64,000 nucleotides of DNA from Mycolicibacterium komanii (GCF_001050035.1 NZ_CVTA01000003.1:1-64000); one strand, 5' to 3'. Shown: positions 1-8,211, counted from the first letter of the stretch. The notes: generated from the letters alone by a model not told the origin. Numbers and translations: made by a program.

Positions 1-995
1 TAGATCTTGGTGATGGAGCCGTTGGTCTTGTCGAACAGTTCGGGATCCAGCTTGTCCCAACCGCCGAGGTCCTGGGCGGTCCACAGCTTGGCGGGCGCGG
101 GGAACTTGTCCTTGAACTCCTCGAGCACGGCGGGATCAACGGGCCGGAAGCCGGCCTCGGCCCACAGCTTCTGCGCCTCCGGGGTGTAGAGGAAGTTCTT
201 CAGCGCGTTCGCCTTGTCCAGGTGCGCGCTCGACGTCACCACCGCGACCGGGTTCTCGATCTTGAAGGTCTCCGGCGGGTTCACGTACTCGAGGTCGAAG
301 TTCAGCGCCTCGTTCTCGTAGGCCAGCAGCACGTCGCCGCTGCCCTGCCGGAACACATCGGTGGCCTCACGACCCGAACCCGGGCGTAGCTTGATGTGCT
401 GGGTCACCAACTCGGTGACGTAGTCCAGCCCGGCCTGCGGATCCTGACCGCCCTTGCTGGCCCACGCGTACGGCGCCAGCAGATTCCACTTCGCCGAACC
501 GGAACTCAGCGGGCTGGGCGTGATGACCTCGACGCCGGGCTTCAGCAGGTCCGGCCAGTCGCGGATGTTCTTGGGGTTACCGGGGCGCACCGCGAGGGAG
601 ACCACGGATCCGAACGGGATGCCCTTGGTGGCGTCGGCGTTCCAGTCCTTGGCCACCTTGTCGGCTTTGACCAGGCGGGTGATGTCGGGTTCGACGGAGA
701 AGTTCACGATGTCGGCAGGCTTGCCGTCGACGACGGCACGCGACTGGTCACCCGAGGCGCCGTACGACGTCGTCACACCGACACCCTTACCCTCCGGCGA
801 GGCGGCGAAGGCGGGGATGATCTTGCTCCAACCCGGCTCGGGCACGGCGTACGCGACGAGCGTCAGCGTCGTGTCGGCGCCGTTGCCAGCGCCTTCGCCC
901 GCCACGTCGCTCGAGCCGCCGCTGCACGCGGCGAGCACGGTGGCGGTGGCGGCCAGCGCCGCTGCGGCGCGCCAGGTTCTGCGGATGTTGACCAT
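1..995 (-). CDS. subI: Sulfate ABC transporter substrate-binding lipoprotein, partial (3' end outside window)
   Basis: Periplasmic sulfate/thiosulfate-binding protein that feeds the CysTWA importer. The reverse-strand frame stays open from an ATG at 995 to the window edge (about 331 codons), so the C-terminus is missing. Residues 1-24 form a lipoprotein signal: arginines near the start, an alanine-rich core and a lipobox ending LAAC with Cys24. The mature part has family features: a VAYAVPEPG strand, then GASGDQSRAVVDGKPADIVNFS, SGSAKWN and a GSGDVLLAYENE segment that build the anion site. A GAAAGG-like Shine-Dalgarno lies about 8 bases before the ATG. A 30-codon polycysteine ORF ends 118 bases upstream and probably sets expression. 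The transporter permease genes should lie beyond the left edge. Family assignment is firm; sulfate specificity rests on family knowledge and synteny. Confidence 0.93.
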   Translation of the reverse strand, partial: MVNIRRTWRAAAALAATATVLAACSGGSSDVAGEGAGNGADTTLTLVAYAVPEPGWSKIIPAFAASPEGKGVGVTTSYGASGDQSRAVVDGKPADIVNFSVEPDITRLVKADKVAKDWNADATKGIPFGSVVSLAVRPGNPKNIRDWPDLLKPGVEVITPSPLSSGSAKWNLLAPYAWASKGGQDPQAGLDYVTELVTQHIKLRPGSGREATDVFRQGSGDVLLAYENEALNFDLEYVNPPETFKIENPVAVVTSSAHLDKANALKNFLYTPEAQKLWAEAGFRPVDPAVLEEFKDKFPAPAKLWTAQDLGGWDKLDPELFDKTNGSITKI

Positions 996-1112
996 CGGTG
1001 ACCTTTCGTTGGGGGACTTCGGTGGAACCCGACCCGACGGAAGGCGATGGATCAGCGCGAGCGCGTCATCCCACAGCCGTTACCGACACCGAACCGCGGA
1101 CGGGCGGAGGAG

Positions 1113-1205
1113 TCAGCAACAACAACAGACATCAGCGACAGCGCTCAAACCCACGGCAATGAGGGCCACGACATGGCCGCCCTTGTTGCCGGACGCTGTT
1201 TGCAT
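1113..1205 (-). CDS. Leaderless polycysteine leader peptide (cysteine attenuator uORF)
   Basis: A 30-codon ORF (ATG 1205, TGA 1113-1115) whose last four codons before the stop are TGT TGT TGT TGC, i.e. Cys-Cys-Cys-Cys. A TAGGCT -10 box at 1213-1218 lies exactly seven bases before the ATG, so the transcript should begin at the A of the start codon. Leaderless polycysteine small ORFs acting as cysteine-responsive attenuators of downstream sulfur genes are described in mycobacteria. This one sits 118 bases ahead of the sulfate-binding protein gene on the same strand. Inference: when charged Cys-tRNA is scarce, the ribosome stalls on the run of cysteine codons and the subI operon is turned up. 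Confidence 0.85.
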   Translation of the reverse strand: MQTASGNKGGHVVALIAVGLSAVADVCCCC

Positions 1206-1212
1206 GGCGGGA

Positions 1213-1218
1213 AGCCTA
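1213..1218 (-). promoter_or_regulatory. -10 box TAGGCT of the polycysteine leader/subI transcript
   Basis: TANNNT match seven bases upstream of the leader-peptide ATG at 1205. It is the only strong promoter signal seen between the leader peptide and the next upstream gene, so it probably drives the whole subI operon. Confidence 0.7.
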
Positions 1219-1259
1219 ACAGGTTTCTCGCAACCTGCTCGTCGAGGGTTTCGCAGGCG

Positions 1260-1349
1260 TCAGCGGGTGAACAGCCACATGACGATCACCAGGATCAGCA
1301 GGATGACGAGCACCAACGTCACCCGCGACCGCGGCATCCCGCCGCTCAT
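1260..1349 (-). CDS. 29-aa single-pass membrane microprotein
   Basis: An ATG at 1349 overlaps the TGA of the preceding 65-aa gene (ATGA), and the frame ends with TGA at 1260-1262. The 29 residues comprise a short basic head (SGGMPRSR), one continuous hydrophobic stretch of about 17 residues rich in V, L and I, and a WLFTR tail. This is the composition of a one-helix membrane protein with its N-terminus inside. The four-base overlap with a second small membrane protein argues that it is translated and that the two work together. No function can be assigned. It is too short for most gene callers. Confidence 0.55.
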   Translation of the reverse strand: MSGGMPRSRVTLVLVILLILVIVMWLFTR

Positions 1350-1543
1350 CGGTCGGCGTCCCGTTCGTCGTGGCGAACGTGGCGCAGCAGCCTGATTCCG
1401 TTACCGAGGGCGCCGTCGAGCACCATCGCGATGCCGTAGGCGAGCGCGAGCACCACCGGCATCACCACCGCGGTCTGGGCGACAAACGGCAGGCCGGTGA
1501 GCCAGAGCTCGACACCGTCCCACCAACTCAGGAAGCCACCCAC
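1346..1543 (-). CDS. Small membrane protein, 65 aa
   Basis: A 65-residue protein with a tryptophan-rich head (FLSWWDGVELW), one clear hydrophobic helix at about residues 20-42, and a basic, charged tail (RLLRHVRHDERDADR). The start is GTG at 1543, with a TAGGCT -10 box at 1550-1555 six bases upstream, so the mRNA is probably leaderless. It is transcribed divergently from the FAD monooxygenase gene and overlaps the downstream 29-aa ORF by ATGA. A small membrane protein is also found near subI in M. tuberculosis, which supports reality. Function is unknown. Confidence 0.7.
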   Translation of the reverse strand: MGGFLSWWDGVELWLTGLPFVAQTAVVMPVVLALAYGIAMVLDGALGNGIRLLRHVRHDERDADR

Positions 1544-1549
1544 GCGGCC

Positions 1550-1555
1550 AGCCTA
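1550..1555 (-). promoter_or_regulatory. -10 box TAGGCT for the small membrane protein pair
   Basis: TANNNT hexamer six bases before the GTG at 1543, consistent with a leaderless transcript. Confidence 0.55.
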
Positions 1556-1575
1556 GGCGATGCGAAGATGGGCCC

Positions 1576-2790
1576 GTGCCTGCCGACACCACCTGCATCG
1601 TCGCCGGAGGCGGTCCTGCGGGGATGATGCTCGCGTTGGTGCTCGCCCGCGCCGGGGTCGCGGTCACGGTGATGGAGAAGCACGCCGACTTCCTCCGCGA
1701 TTTCCGCGGTGACACCGTGCACGCGAGCACTCTGCGGCTGCTCGACGAGTTGGGACTCTCCTCGGAGTTCGCGGCCGTTCCGCACCGCGAGATCGACATG
1801 CTGGCCATGACGGTGCAGGGCACGCGGGTCGCGATGGACCTGCGACGAATTCCCGGTCCGCACAAGCACATTGCGCTGGTGCCGCAGTGGGATTTCCTCG
1901 AGCTGCTGGCCACCGCCGCGGGACGCGAGCCGTCGTTCACGCTGATGCGCAGCACCGAGGTGCTCGGGCCGATCCTCGAGCGCGGCAAGGTGGTCGGCGT
2001 GCGCTACCGCGGCACCGACGGTGAGGTGCGCGAGATGCGCGCGACGTTGACCGTCGCCTGCGACGGCCGGTCGTCGACGCTGCGCACCGAGATGGGGCTC
2101 GAGCCGAAGAACTTCGGCGTGCCGATGGACGTCTGGTGGTTTCGGGTGCCCCGCGAGCCCGACGACCCGCACGGGCTCGCCGGGGTCCTCGGCGCCGGAC
2201 ACGCGCAGATCGTCATCGACCGCGGCGACTACTACCAGTGCGCGTACGTCATTCCCAAGGGCCGCGACGCGCAGTTGCGCGCGCAGGGCATCGAGTCGCT
2301 GCACCGCGGGGTGGTGGCGCTGGTGCCGTGGCTGGCCGACCGCATCGGGGCGGTGACGTCGTTCGACGAGGTGAAGCTGCTCGACGTGCAGCTGAACCGG
2401 CTGCGGCGTTGGTACAGCGACGGCCTGCTGCTGATCGGCGACGCCGCCCACGCGATGTCGCCGGTCGGCGGGGTCGGGATCAACCTCGCGGTGGCCGACG
2501 CCGTCGCCGCCGGGCGCGTCCTGGCGGGCCCGTTGCGGTCGGGGACGCTGTCGAGCAGGCATCTGGCCCGCATACAGGCGCGCCGTTGGCTGCCCGCGGC
2601 GCTGATCCAGTCGGTGCAGAAGCTGATCCACCGCCGCGTCATCGCGGTCGCGGTCGCCTCAACCGGGCAGACCGAGGCGCCGCGGTTCGTGCGCGTCGCG
2701 GCCGGGCTGCCGGTGCTGCGCCGACTGGCCGCCTACGGCGTCGCGATCGGCCCCCTACCGGAACACATTCCGGCCTTCGCACGCCGCTGA
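1576..2790 (+). CDS. FAD-dependent monooxygenase (p-hydroxybenzoate hydroxylase-like fold)
   Basis: A 404-aa cytosolic flavoprotein of the aromatic-ring hydroxylase/geranylgeranyl-reductase superfamily. The N-terminus carries the dinucleotide fold VAGGGPAGMMLALVLARAG followed by an acidic residue at the end of the second strand. The DG motif appears as CDGRSSTLR near residue 155, and the second FAD motif as LLIGDAAHAMSPVGGVGINLAVADA near residue 285, which is diagnostic. The start is GTG at 1576; no in-frame alternative fits the Rossmann strand better. A basic helical tail follows. The substrate cannot be read from sequence. It stands alone between a divergent small membrane protein and the GH15 gene. 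Close relatives are often called FAD-dependent oxidoreductase without a known reaction. Confidence 0.88.
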   Translation: MPADTTCIVAGGGPAGMMLALVLARAGVAVTVMEKHADFLRDFRGDTVHASTLRLLDELGLSSEFAAVPHREIDMLAMTVQGTRVAMDLRRIPGPHKHIALVPQWDFLELLATAAGREPSFTLMRSTEVLGPILERGKVVGVRYRGTDGEVREMRATLTVACDGRSSTLRTEMGLEPKNFGVPMDVWWFRVPREPDDPHGLAGVLGAGHAQIVIDRGDYYQCAYVIPKGRDAQLRAQGIESLHRGVVALVPWLADRIGAVTSFDEVKLLDVQLNRLRRWYSDGLLLIGDAAHAMSPVGGVGINLAVADAVAAGRVLAGPLRSGTLSSRHLARIQARRWLPAALIQSVQKLIHRRVIAVAVASTGQTEAPRFVRVAAGLPVLRRLAAYGVAIGPLPEHIPAFARR

Positions 2791-2872
2791 CGAGGCGTCG
2801 AGCGTGCGGTTGGGCGCGCCGGTGAACGCCAACGAGTAGACGCAAAGCAGGTCGGCAGTCGATGATGACGGC

Positions 2873-4909
2873 ATGGTTCTGCAACAAACCGGGCCGTCGG
2901 ACGGGTCAACGGAGACGGAGAACGGGGCGAAGCCCGCGCAGGCCGTCCTGTCGAACACCCCTTTGACCGTGACGGCACCGACGCCGTACGCGCCGGGCGG
3001 TGGCTTGCGGAACCCGTTTCCGCCGATCGCCGACTACGGGTTTCTGTCCGATTGCGAGAACACGTGCCTGATCTCCTCGGCTGGATCGGTCGAGTGGTTG
3101 TGCGTGCCCCGCCCGGACTCGCCGAGCGTGTTCGGCGCCATCCTGGATCGCGGCGCCGGCCATTTCCGGCTCGGCCCGTACGGGGTGACCGTGCCCTCGG
3201 CCCGGCGCTACCTGCCCGGCAGCCTGATCCTGGAGACGACCTGGCAGACCCACACCGGCTGGCTGATCGTGCGCGAAGCGTTGGTGATGGGCCCCTGGCA
3301 CGACCTGGAGACCCGGTCGCGCACCCACCGCCGCACGCCGATGGACTGGGATGCCGAGCACATCCTGCTGCGCACGGTGCGATGTGTGAGCGGCACCGTC
3401 GAGCTGGTGATGAACTGTGAGCCGGCGTTCGACTACCACCGCATCCCCGCGACGTGGGAGTACTCCGCACAGGCCTACGGCGAAGCGATCGCGCGGGCCA
3501 GCCGCGACGCCGACGCGCATCCCACGCTTCGGCTCACCACCAACCTGCGGCTCGGCCTGGAGGGCCACGAGGCGCGGGCGCGCACCCGGATGAAGGAGGG
3601 CGACAACGCGTTCGTCGCGCTGTCGTGGTCGAAGCACCCGGCGCCGCAGACCTACGACGAGGCCGCCGACAAGATGTGGCAGACCAGCGAGGCCTGGCGC
3701 CAGTGGATCAACGTCGGCGACTTCCCGGACCACCCGTGGCGGGCCTACCTGCAGCGCAGCGCGCTGACGCTGAAGGGGCTGACGTACTCCCCGACCGGCG
3801 CGCTGTTGGCCGCGCCCACCACGTCGCTTCCGGAAACGCCGCAGGGCGAACGCAATTGGGACTACCGCTATGCGTGGGTGCGCGATTCGACGTTCGCCCT
3901 GTGGGGCCTCTACACGCTGGGGCTGGACCGCGAGGCCGACGATTTCTTCGCGTTCATCGCCGACGTGTCGGGCGCGAACAACGGTGAGCGACACCCGCTT
4001 CAGGTGATGTACGCCGTCGGCGGCGAGCGCACGCTGGTCGAGGAGGAACTGCGCCACCTGTCCGGTTACGACGGGGCGCGGCCGGTGCGCATCGGCAACG
4101 GCGCGTACAACCAGATGCAGCACGACATCTGGGGCACCATGCTGGATTCGGTGTACCTGCACGCCAAGTCGCGCGAGCAGATCTCCGACACGCTGTGGCC
4201 GGTGTGCAAGCAGCAGGTCGAAGAGGCGATCAAGCACTGGAAGGAACCCGACCGCGGGATCTGGGAGGTGCGCGGCGAGCCGCAACACTTCACGAGTTCG
4301 AAGATCATGTGCTGGGTGGCGCTGGACCGCGGCTCGAAACTCGCCGAACTGCAGGGCGAGAAGTCCTACGCCCAGCAATGGCGCGCGATCGCCGAGGAGA
4401 TCAAGGCCGACGTGCTCAGGCACGGCGTCGACTCCCGCGGTGTGCTGACCCAGCGTTACGGCGACGATGCGCTCGACGCCTCGCTGCTGCTGGCCGTGCT
4501 GACCCGGTTCCTGCCGCCCGACGATCCGCGGGTGCGCGCGACGGTGCTGGCGATCGCCGACGAGCTCACCGAGGAAGGTCTCGTGCTGCGCTACCGCGTC
4601 GAGGAGACCGACGACGGGTTGGCCGGCGAAGAGGGCACCTTCACGATCTGCTCGTTCTGGCTGGTGTCCGCGCTGGTCGAGATCGGCGAGATCAGCCGCG
4701 CCAAGCATCTGTGCGAACGGCTGTTGTCGTTCGCCAGCCCGCTGCACCTCTACGCCGAGGAGATCGAGCCGCGCACCGGCCGCCATCTCGGCAACTTCCC
4801 GCAGGCGTTCACCCACCTGGCGTTGATCAACGCGGTCGTGCACGTGATCCGGGCCGAGGAGGAGGCCGACAGCTCCGGGGTCTTCGTCCCCGCCAACGCC
4901 CCGATGTAG
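2873..4909 (+). CDS. Glycoside hydrolase family 15 protein, trehalase-like
   Basis: A 678-aa GH15 enzyme. The N-terminal region contains PFPPIADYGFLSDCENTCLIS and VEWLCVPRPDSPSVFG, typical of the bacterial GH15 supersandwich domain. The catalytic (alpha/alpha)6 barrel shows RNWDYRYAWVRDSTFALWGL near residue 330, EGTFTICSFWLVSALVEIG near residue 590, and GNFPQAFTHLALINA near residue 640. The syntenic mycobacterial orthologue (Rv2402 type) hydrolyses trehalose, the family's characterised activity in mycobacteria, so trehalase is the best guess; glucoamylase-type action on maltooligosaccharides remains possible. No signal peptide is visible, so it is probably cytosolic. The ATG at 2873 is the first plausible start. 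It ends 7 bases from the convergent MetE-like gene. Confidence 0.88.
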   Translation: MVLQQTGPSDGSTETENGAKPAQAVLSNTPLTVTAPTPYAPGGGLRNPFPPIADYGFLSDCENTCLISSAGSVEWLCVPRPDSPSVFGAILDRGAGHFRLGPYGVTVPSARRYLPGSLILETTWQTHTGWLIVREALVMGPWHDLETRSRTHRRTPMDWDAEHILLRTVRCVSGTVELVMNCEPAFDYHRIPATWEYSAQAYGEAIARASRDADAHPTLRLTTNLRLGLEGHEARARTRMKEGDNAFVALSWSKHPAPQTYDEAADKMWQTSEAWRQWINVGDFPDHPWRAYLQRSALTLKGLTYSPTGALLAAPTTSLPETPQGERNWDYRYAWVRDSTFALWGLYTLGLDREADDFFAFIADVSGANNGERHPLQVMYAVGGERTLVEEELRHLSGYDGARPVRIGNGAYNQMQHDIWGTMLDSVYLHAKSREQISDTLWPVCKQQVEEAIKHWKEPDRGIWEVRGEPQHFTSSKIMCWVALDRGSKLAELQGEKSYAQQWRAIAEEIKADVLRHGVDSRGVLTQRYGDDALDASLLLAVLTRFLPPDDPRVRATVLAIADELTEEGLVLRYRVEETDDGLAGEEGTFTICSFWLVSALVEIGEISRAKHLCERLLSFASPLHLYAEEIEPRTGRHLGNFPQAFTHLALINAVVHVIRAEEEADSSGVFVPANAPM

Positions 4910-4916
4910 CTCCTCC

Positions 4917-5963
4917 TCAGCCGGCCAGCGCGGGTTCGCGGGTGGCGGCGTAGTCGTTCCACGCGACGAGCACCGCCTCGAGCTGTTCGGTCGAATGCCG
5001 GCCCAGCCCGCACTCGGTCGAGATCCCGAACTCCGGCAGGAACTCCGCAGCCAGGGCCGCCCTCGCGCGGGCGCCGTCGGCGCCGTCCTCGGCGTGCAGC
5101 AGGCCGAGATAGATCTCCGTGTCGGCCTCCAGCGCCAGCCCGCTCAGCGGCTGCCAGTGCGCCCGCTTGTTCCACGCCGCAACCGTTGCGGCCTGGATGG
5201 CGTCGATGCGCCGAGTCACATGGCGTGACAACCCGTTGGCCAGCGTGACGATCGCGGACGCGTCCCGGGGCAGGATGTGTCTCCCACCGCGGGCCGCCGC
5301 GTCCTCGTCGGGCGGATCGCCCATAAACGGCGACGCGCCGAACTTCGAATCGCCATAGCACAGATGGAAAGTCAGCTCGGCGTCGTCGTGCACCCAGGAC
5401 GCCAACCGGGCCGAGGCCGCGAAGATCGGTTCGAGACCGCCGTAGGGGTTGGGGAACCATCCCTCGACGGTGGCCAACTCGGTCGGCAGATCCCACTGGA
5501 TCGCCAGGTCGCCCGGTGGGATCGCCTCCTGCAGCGCCTCGACGCTTCGCCGCAGCGCTTGCTCGTACGCGTAGGCCACCTCGACCTGAGAGTCGAACTG
5601 CGCGAACGAGTTCACCGCATTGAACGGTGTCGGGATGGACACCAGGAAGCGGGAGTCGTCGGCGAGCACGCCGTCGCGGCGGGCGGCGATGAACCGGTCG
5701 TAGGACTCGGCGGCGACGCTGTGGTAGTCGAGCGCACCGAACGACACCGGGGTGCCGGTGCGCACGCGGGCCCTGTCGTCGACGACGTCCAACGTCGGGT
5801 TGTTCAGGAAGTGATCGGCCTGGGTGAGAACCCAGTTTGCGCGGTCGCCGGGTTCGCCGTCCGGAACCCGGCTCACACCCGGTTGGAGCCGGCTGCCGAC
5901 GAGCCGGAAGGCGTCGTCGACGGTCGCAACGTTGATGCTGCCGGTGAGATAGAAACCTGCCAT
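4917..5963 (-). CDS. MetE-like (cobalamin-independent methionine synthase-type) TIM-barrel protein
   Basis: A 348-aa protein resembling the C-terminal zinc/methyltransferase half of MetE and the UROD/MetE-like superfamily. Visible landmarks are an early SRVPDGEPGDR loop, an IQWDLPTE strand, a HLCYGD strand (histidine and cysteine as possible metal ligands), and GISTECGLGR near residue 320, the place where MetE has its distal metal-binding cysteine. It is too short for full MetE (about 750 aa) because it lacks the N-terminal half. A GAAGGA Shine-Dalgarno precedes the ATG at 5963. It lies 15 bases downstream of a SfnB-like flavin monooxygenase, probably in one operon, which suggests handling of an organosulfur compound. 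The real substrate is unknown. Confidence 0.75.
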   Translation of the reverse strand: MAGFYLTGSINVATVDDAFRLVGSRLQPGVSRVPDGEPGDRANWVLTQADHFLNNPTLDVVDDRARVRTGTPVSFGALDYHSVAAESYDRFIAARRDGVLADDSRFLVSIPTPFNAVNSFAQFDSQVEVAYAYEQALRRSVEALQEAIPPGDLAIQWDLPTELATVEGWFPNPYGGLEPIFAASARLASWVHDDAELTFHLCYGDSKFGASPFMGDPPDEDAAARGGRHILPRDASAIVTLANGLSRHVTRRIDAIQAATVAAWNKRAHWQPLSGLALEADTEIYLGLLHAEDGADGARARAALAAEFLPEFGISTECGLGRHSTEQLEAVLVAWNDYAATREPALAG

Positions 5964-5978
5964 GGCGAATCCTTCGTC

Positions 5979-7211
5979 TCAGAGGAGGACACCGAGCCGC
6001 GGCGGTCTGGTGCCGCGCAGGGTGTGGTTGCCGATGTGGACGTACTTCCAGCGGGCGGGATCGTGCAGCGAGTGCACGCGCACGTTGCGCCAGTGCCGGT
6101 CCAGCGCGTGCCCGCGGTCGGTGGCCGAAGCGCCTGCCAATTCGAAGATGCCGCTGGCGATCTCGACGGCGAACTCCTGTGCCAGTGCCTTCGCCGCGGC
6201 CACCCGCAACGACGCCGCGGCCGCGGCGTCACGGGTCACCTCCGGTGCGCGCAACGCGTCGTCGACCAGGCCGGCGCCCTGGGCCAGCAGCGCCTCGAGC
6301 GCGTACAACCGCGCCGTGAGCTCACCGAACCGGCGCACGACGTGTGGTTCGTCGGCGGCGCTGTCGACCCCGGCTTCGAACCACGGGCGCGACTTCGTGG
6401 TGACGAACCGCGCGCCGTCCTCCAGTGCGGCGCGGGCGATGCCGATGTCCACCGCGGCGTGCAGGGCCTGATCGAACGCGCCGAGCACCGAAGGCGGCGC
6501 GGTGACGGGATCGGGGTCGGGTCCCTCATCGATGACGAATTCGCCTTCCACGACGACGTTGTCGAAGACGACCTCGCCGCTGGCGGTGCCCCGCTGCCCG
6601 AACGAGGACCACCGCTCCAGGTTGAGCGTCACACCGGGATCGGTGGGACGGACGAAGACCGTTGCGCCGTGCGATGGTTCGGTGTCGGGGATGCGGGCCG
6701 CGACGGCGATCCACGTCGCACCGAGCGTCCCGGTCGCGTAGTACTTGGTGCCGTTGAGTCGCCATGTCCGGTCCCCCTGCCGCGTCACCGTGGTGAGCCG
6801 GTCGGCGCTGGTGCGGGTGCCGCGTTCGACGGTCGCGTTGCCGAGCTGGGCACCGGCGAGCACGTCGCGGTAGATGCGGGGTGCGGGTTCGTTGTGCTCG
6901 AGGCCGCTGATCGCCTGGCTCAACACGAAGTGTGACAGCAGCAGCTGGCCCACCGCCGAATCTGCCTGGGACAGAATGCGTAACACCTGCACGGCGGTGG
7001 CACGCGGCAGATCGGGACCGCCGTGCGCGGCGGGGACGATGATGGCCAGCAGCCCCGACTCCCCGATCCGCCGAAGCTCGGGCTCGGGCCAGGCGCCGCT
7101 GAGTTCCCGTTCGACCGCACCGACGGCGATCTCCGCCGCGATCAAGTGGGCGACGCGCAGCGCCTCGTCGGCCGATGTGAGGACGGGCGTGGTGCGCTCG
7201 GTGGTGGTCAT
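5979..7211 (-). CDS. Acyl-CoA dehydrogenase-fold FMN monooxygenase (SfnB/DszC-like)
   Basis: A 410-aa member of the acyl-CoA dehydrogenase superfamily, in the branch of reduced-flavin-dependent sulfur oxygenases (SfnB, DszC). Evidence: SGLLAIIVPAAHGGPDLPRATAVQVLRILSQADSAVGQLLLSHF in the N-terminal helical domain, and the middle sheet WRLNGTKYYATGTLGATWIAVAAR, where the GTKYYATG loop is typical of this branch. A C-terminal four-helix region ends GNHTLRGTRPP. The frame is open further upstream, but the ATG at 7211 has a TAGATT -10 box eight bases ahead and gives the usual family length. It is followed closely by the MetE-like gene and preceded by a LysR gene on the same strand. Role: probably oxygenation of a sulfone, sulfonate or thioether for sulfur supply (inference). 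Confidence 0.82.
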   Translation of the reverse strand: MTTTERTTPVLTSADEALRVAHLIAAEIAVGAVERELSGAWPEPELRRIGESGLLAIIVPAAHGGPDLPRATAVQVLRILSQADSAVGQLLLSHFVLSQAISGLEHNEPAPRIYRDVLAGAQLGNATVERGTRTSADRLTTVTRQGDRTWRLNGTKYYATGTLGATWIAVAARIPDTEPSHGATVFVRPTDPGVTLNLERWSSFGQRGTASGEVVFDNVVVEGEFVIDEGPDPDPVTAPPSVLGAFDQALHAAVDIGIARAALEDGARFVTTKSRPWFEAGVDSAADEPHVVRRFGELTARLYALEALLAQGAGLVDDALRAPEVTRDAAAAASLRVAAAKALAQEFAVEIASGIFELAGASATDRGHALDRHWRNVRVHSLHDPARWKYVHIGNHTLRGTRPPRLGVLL

Positions 7212-7219
7212 GGTTCGCC

Positions 7220-7225
7220 AATCTA
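7220..7225 (-). promoter_or_regulatory. -10 box TAGATT for the SfnB-like gene
   Basis: TANNNT hexamer eight bases upstream of the ATG at 7211, indicating a leaderless transcript and fixing the start well inside the longer open frame. Confidence 0.6.
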
Positions 7226-7254
7226 GGGTCGTGGGTGCTGCGATGGAATCGGAG

Positions 7255-8211
7255 TCAAGCGACGCTGAAGGGGCGTTCAGCAACGCTGTAAACGGTTTCG
7301 GCGCGCAGATGTGTGCCGGCCGCGCGGACGAGGGACACGAACGTCGCCAGCGGCGTGCTCGCCCCGGGCGCCTGCGCGGTCGCCAGCGAGATGCGCCGCA
7401 CGGGAGCGCTTCCCGCCACCCGCCGGATGGCGACGTCCGGGCGGACTCCGCCACATACGGCCAGCGACGGCACCAGTGATACGCCGAGGTCGGCGGCCAC
7501 CAGGCCCTGCACCGTGGAGTAGTCCTCGGCGCGAAACGTCACGGACGGAACGAATCCCGCTTGCCGACAGGCCCTTTCGAAGACGCGAACGTCGGGGCAC
7601 ACGCCGGTCTCGGTGCTGACGATCCACCGCTCGTCGGCGAGCGCCGCGAACGGTACCGCCGACGCTGCCGCCAGCCGGTGGCTCACCGGCAGCACGACGT
7701 AGAACTCGTCGTCGTATACCGCGTCGGTGTGTACGCGCGGGAATTCCGGGTCGTCGCCGGGAACCTCGGTGATCACCACCGCGTCGACGTCACCCGTCAC
7801 CAGCATCGCGACGCCCTTGTCGGGGTCCGCAGGCACCAGCTCCACATCGATGCCGGGGCACAGTGTGCGGAATCGCGCGATGGCCCTCGGCAGGATGGTC
7901 GCGGCGGCGGTGGCGAAAGAGGCGACACGCACCGCGCCGGAACGCGCACCGGTCATGCGCGCCAGATCCCGTTCGGCGGCGGCCACAGCGCCGAGGATGG
8001 TGTCGGCGTGCTCGAGCAGCCGCGTACCCGCGGCCGTCGGCTGGACACCGCTCGGGCTGCGCACGAGCAAAGTGGTGCCGATGTCGCGCTCGAGCGCGGT
8101 GATCTGTTGTGACACCGCCGATGTGGTGTAGTTGAGCGACGCCGCGGCGGCCGACAGCGAGCCGCAGCGCACCACCTCCCGCAACACCACCAGCCGCCGC
8201 ACATCGAACAC
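7255..8211 (-). CDS. LysR-family transcriptional regulator
   Basis: A 318-aa LTTR. Residues 1-60 are the winged helix-turn-helix: FDVRRLVVLREVVRCGSLSAAAASLNYTTSAVSQQITALE. Residues from about 90 form the periplasmic-binding-protein-like effector domain (GAVRVASFATAAATILPRAIARFR, then VVITEVPGDDPEFPRV). The GTG at 8211 places the HTH at the usual distance from the N-terminus. It ends 44 bases before the SfnB-like gene on the same strand and follows the 2OG oxygenase gene, so it may control the sulfur-linked neighbours or the oxygenase. The ligand is unknown. Confidence 0.9.
   Translation of the reverse strand: MFDVRRLVVLREVVRCGSLSAAAASLNYTTSAVSQQITALERDIGTTLLVRSPSGVQPTAAGTRLLEHADTILGAVAAAERDLARMTGARSGAVRVASFATAAATILPRAIARFRTLCPGIDVELVPADPDKGVAMLVTGDVDAVVITEVPGDDPEFPRVHTDAVYDDEFYVVLPVSHRLAAASAVPFAALADERWIVSTETGVCPDVRVFERACRQAGFVPSVTFRAEDYSTVQGLVAADLGVSLVPSLAVCGGVRPDVAIRRVAGSAPVRRISLATAQAPGASTPLATFVSLVRAAGTHLRAETVYSVAERPFSVA

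Noticed and set aside
454..1395. Long plus-strand frame of about 313 codons over subI
   Set aside because: Its translation is Ser/Arg/Thr-rich with no family features and it lies opposite the intact lipoprotein gene; it is a shadow of high GC content.
2906..4843. 645-codon minus-strand frame opposite the GH15 gene
   Set aside because: Composition is His/Arg/Gln/Val with no motifs, typical of an antisense frame in GC-rich DNA; the plus strand carries clear GH15 motifs.
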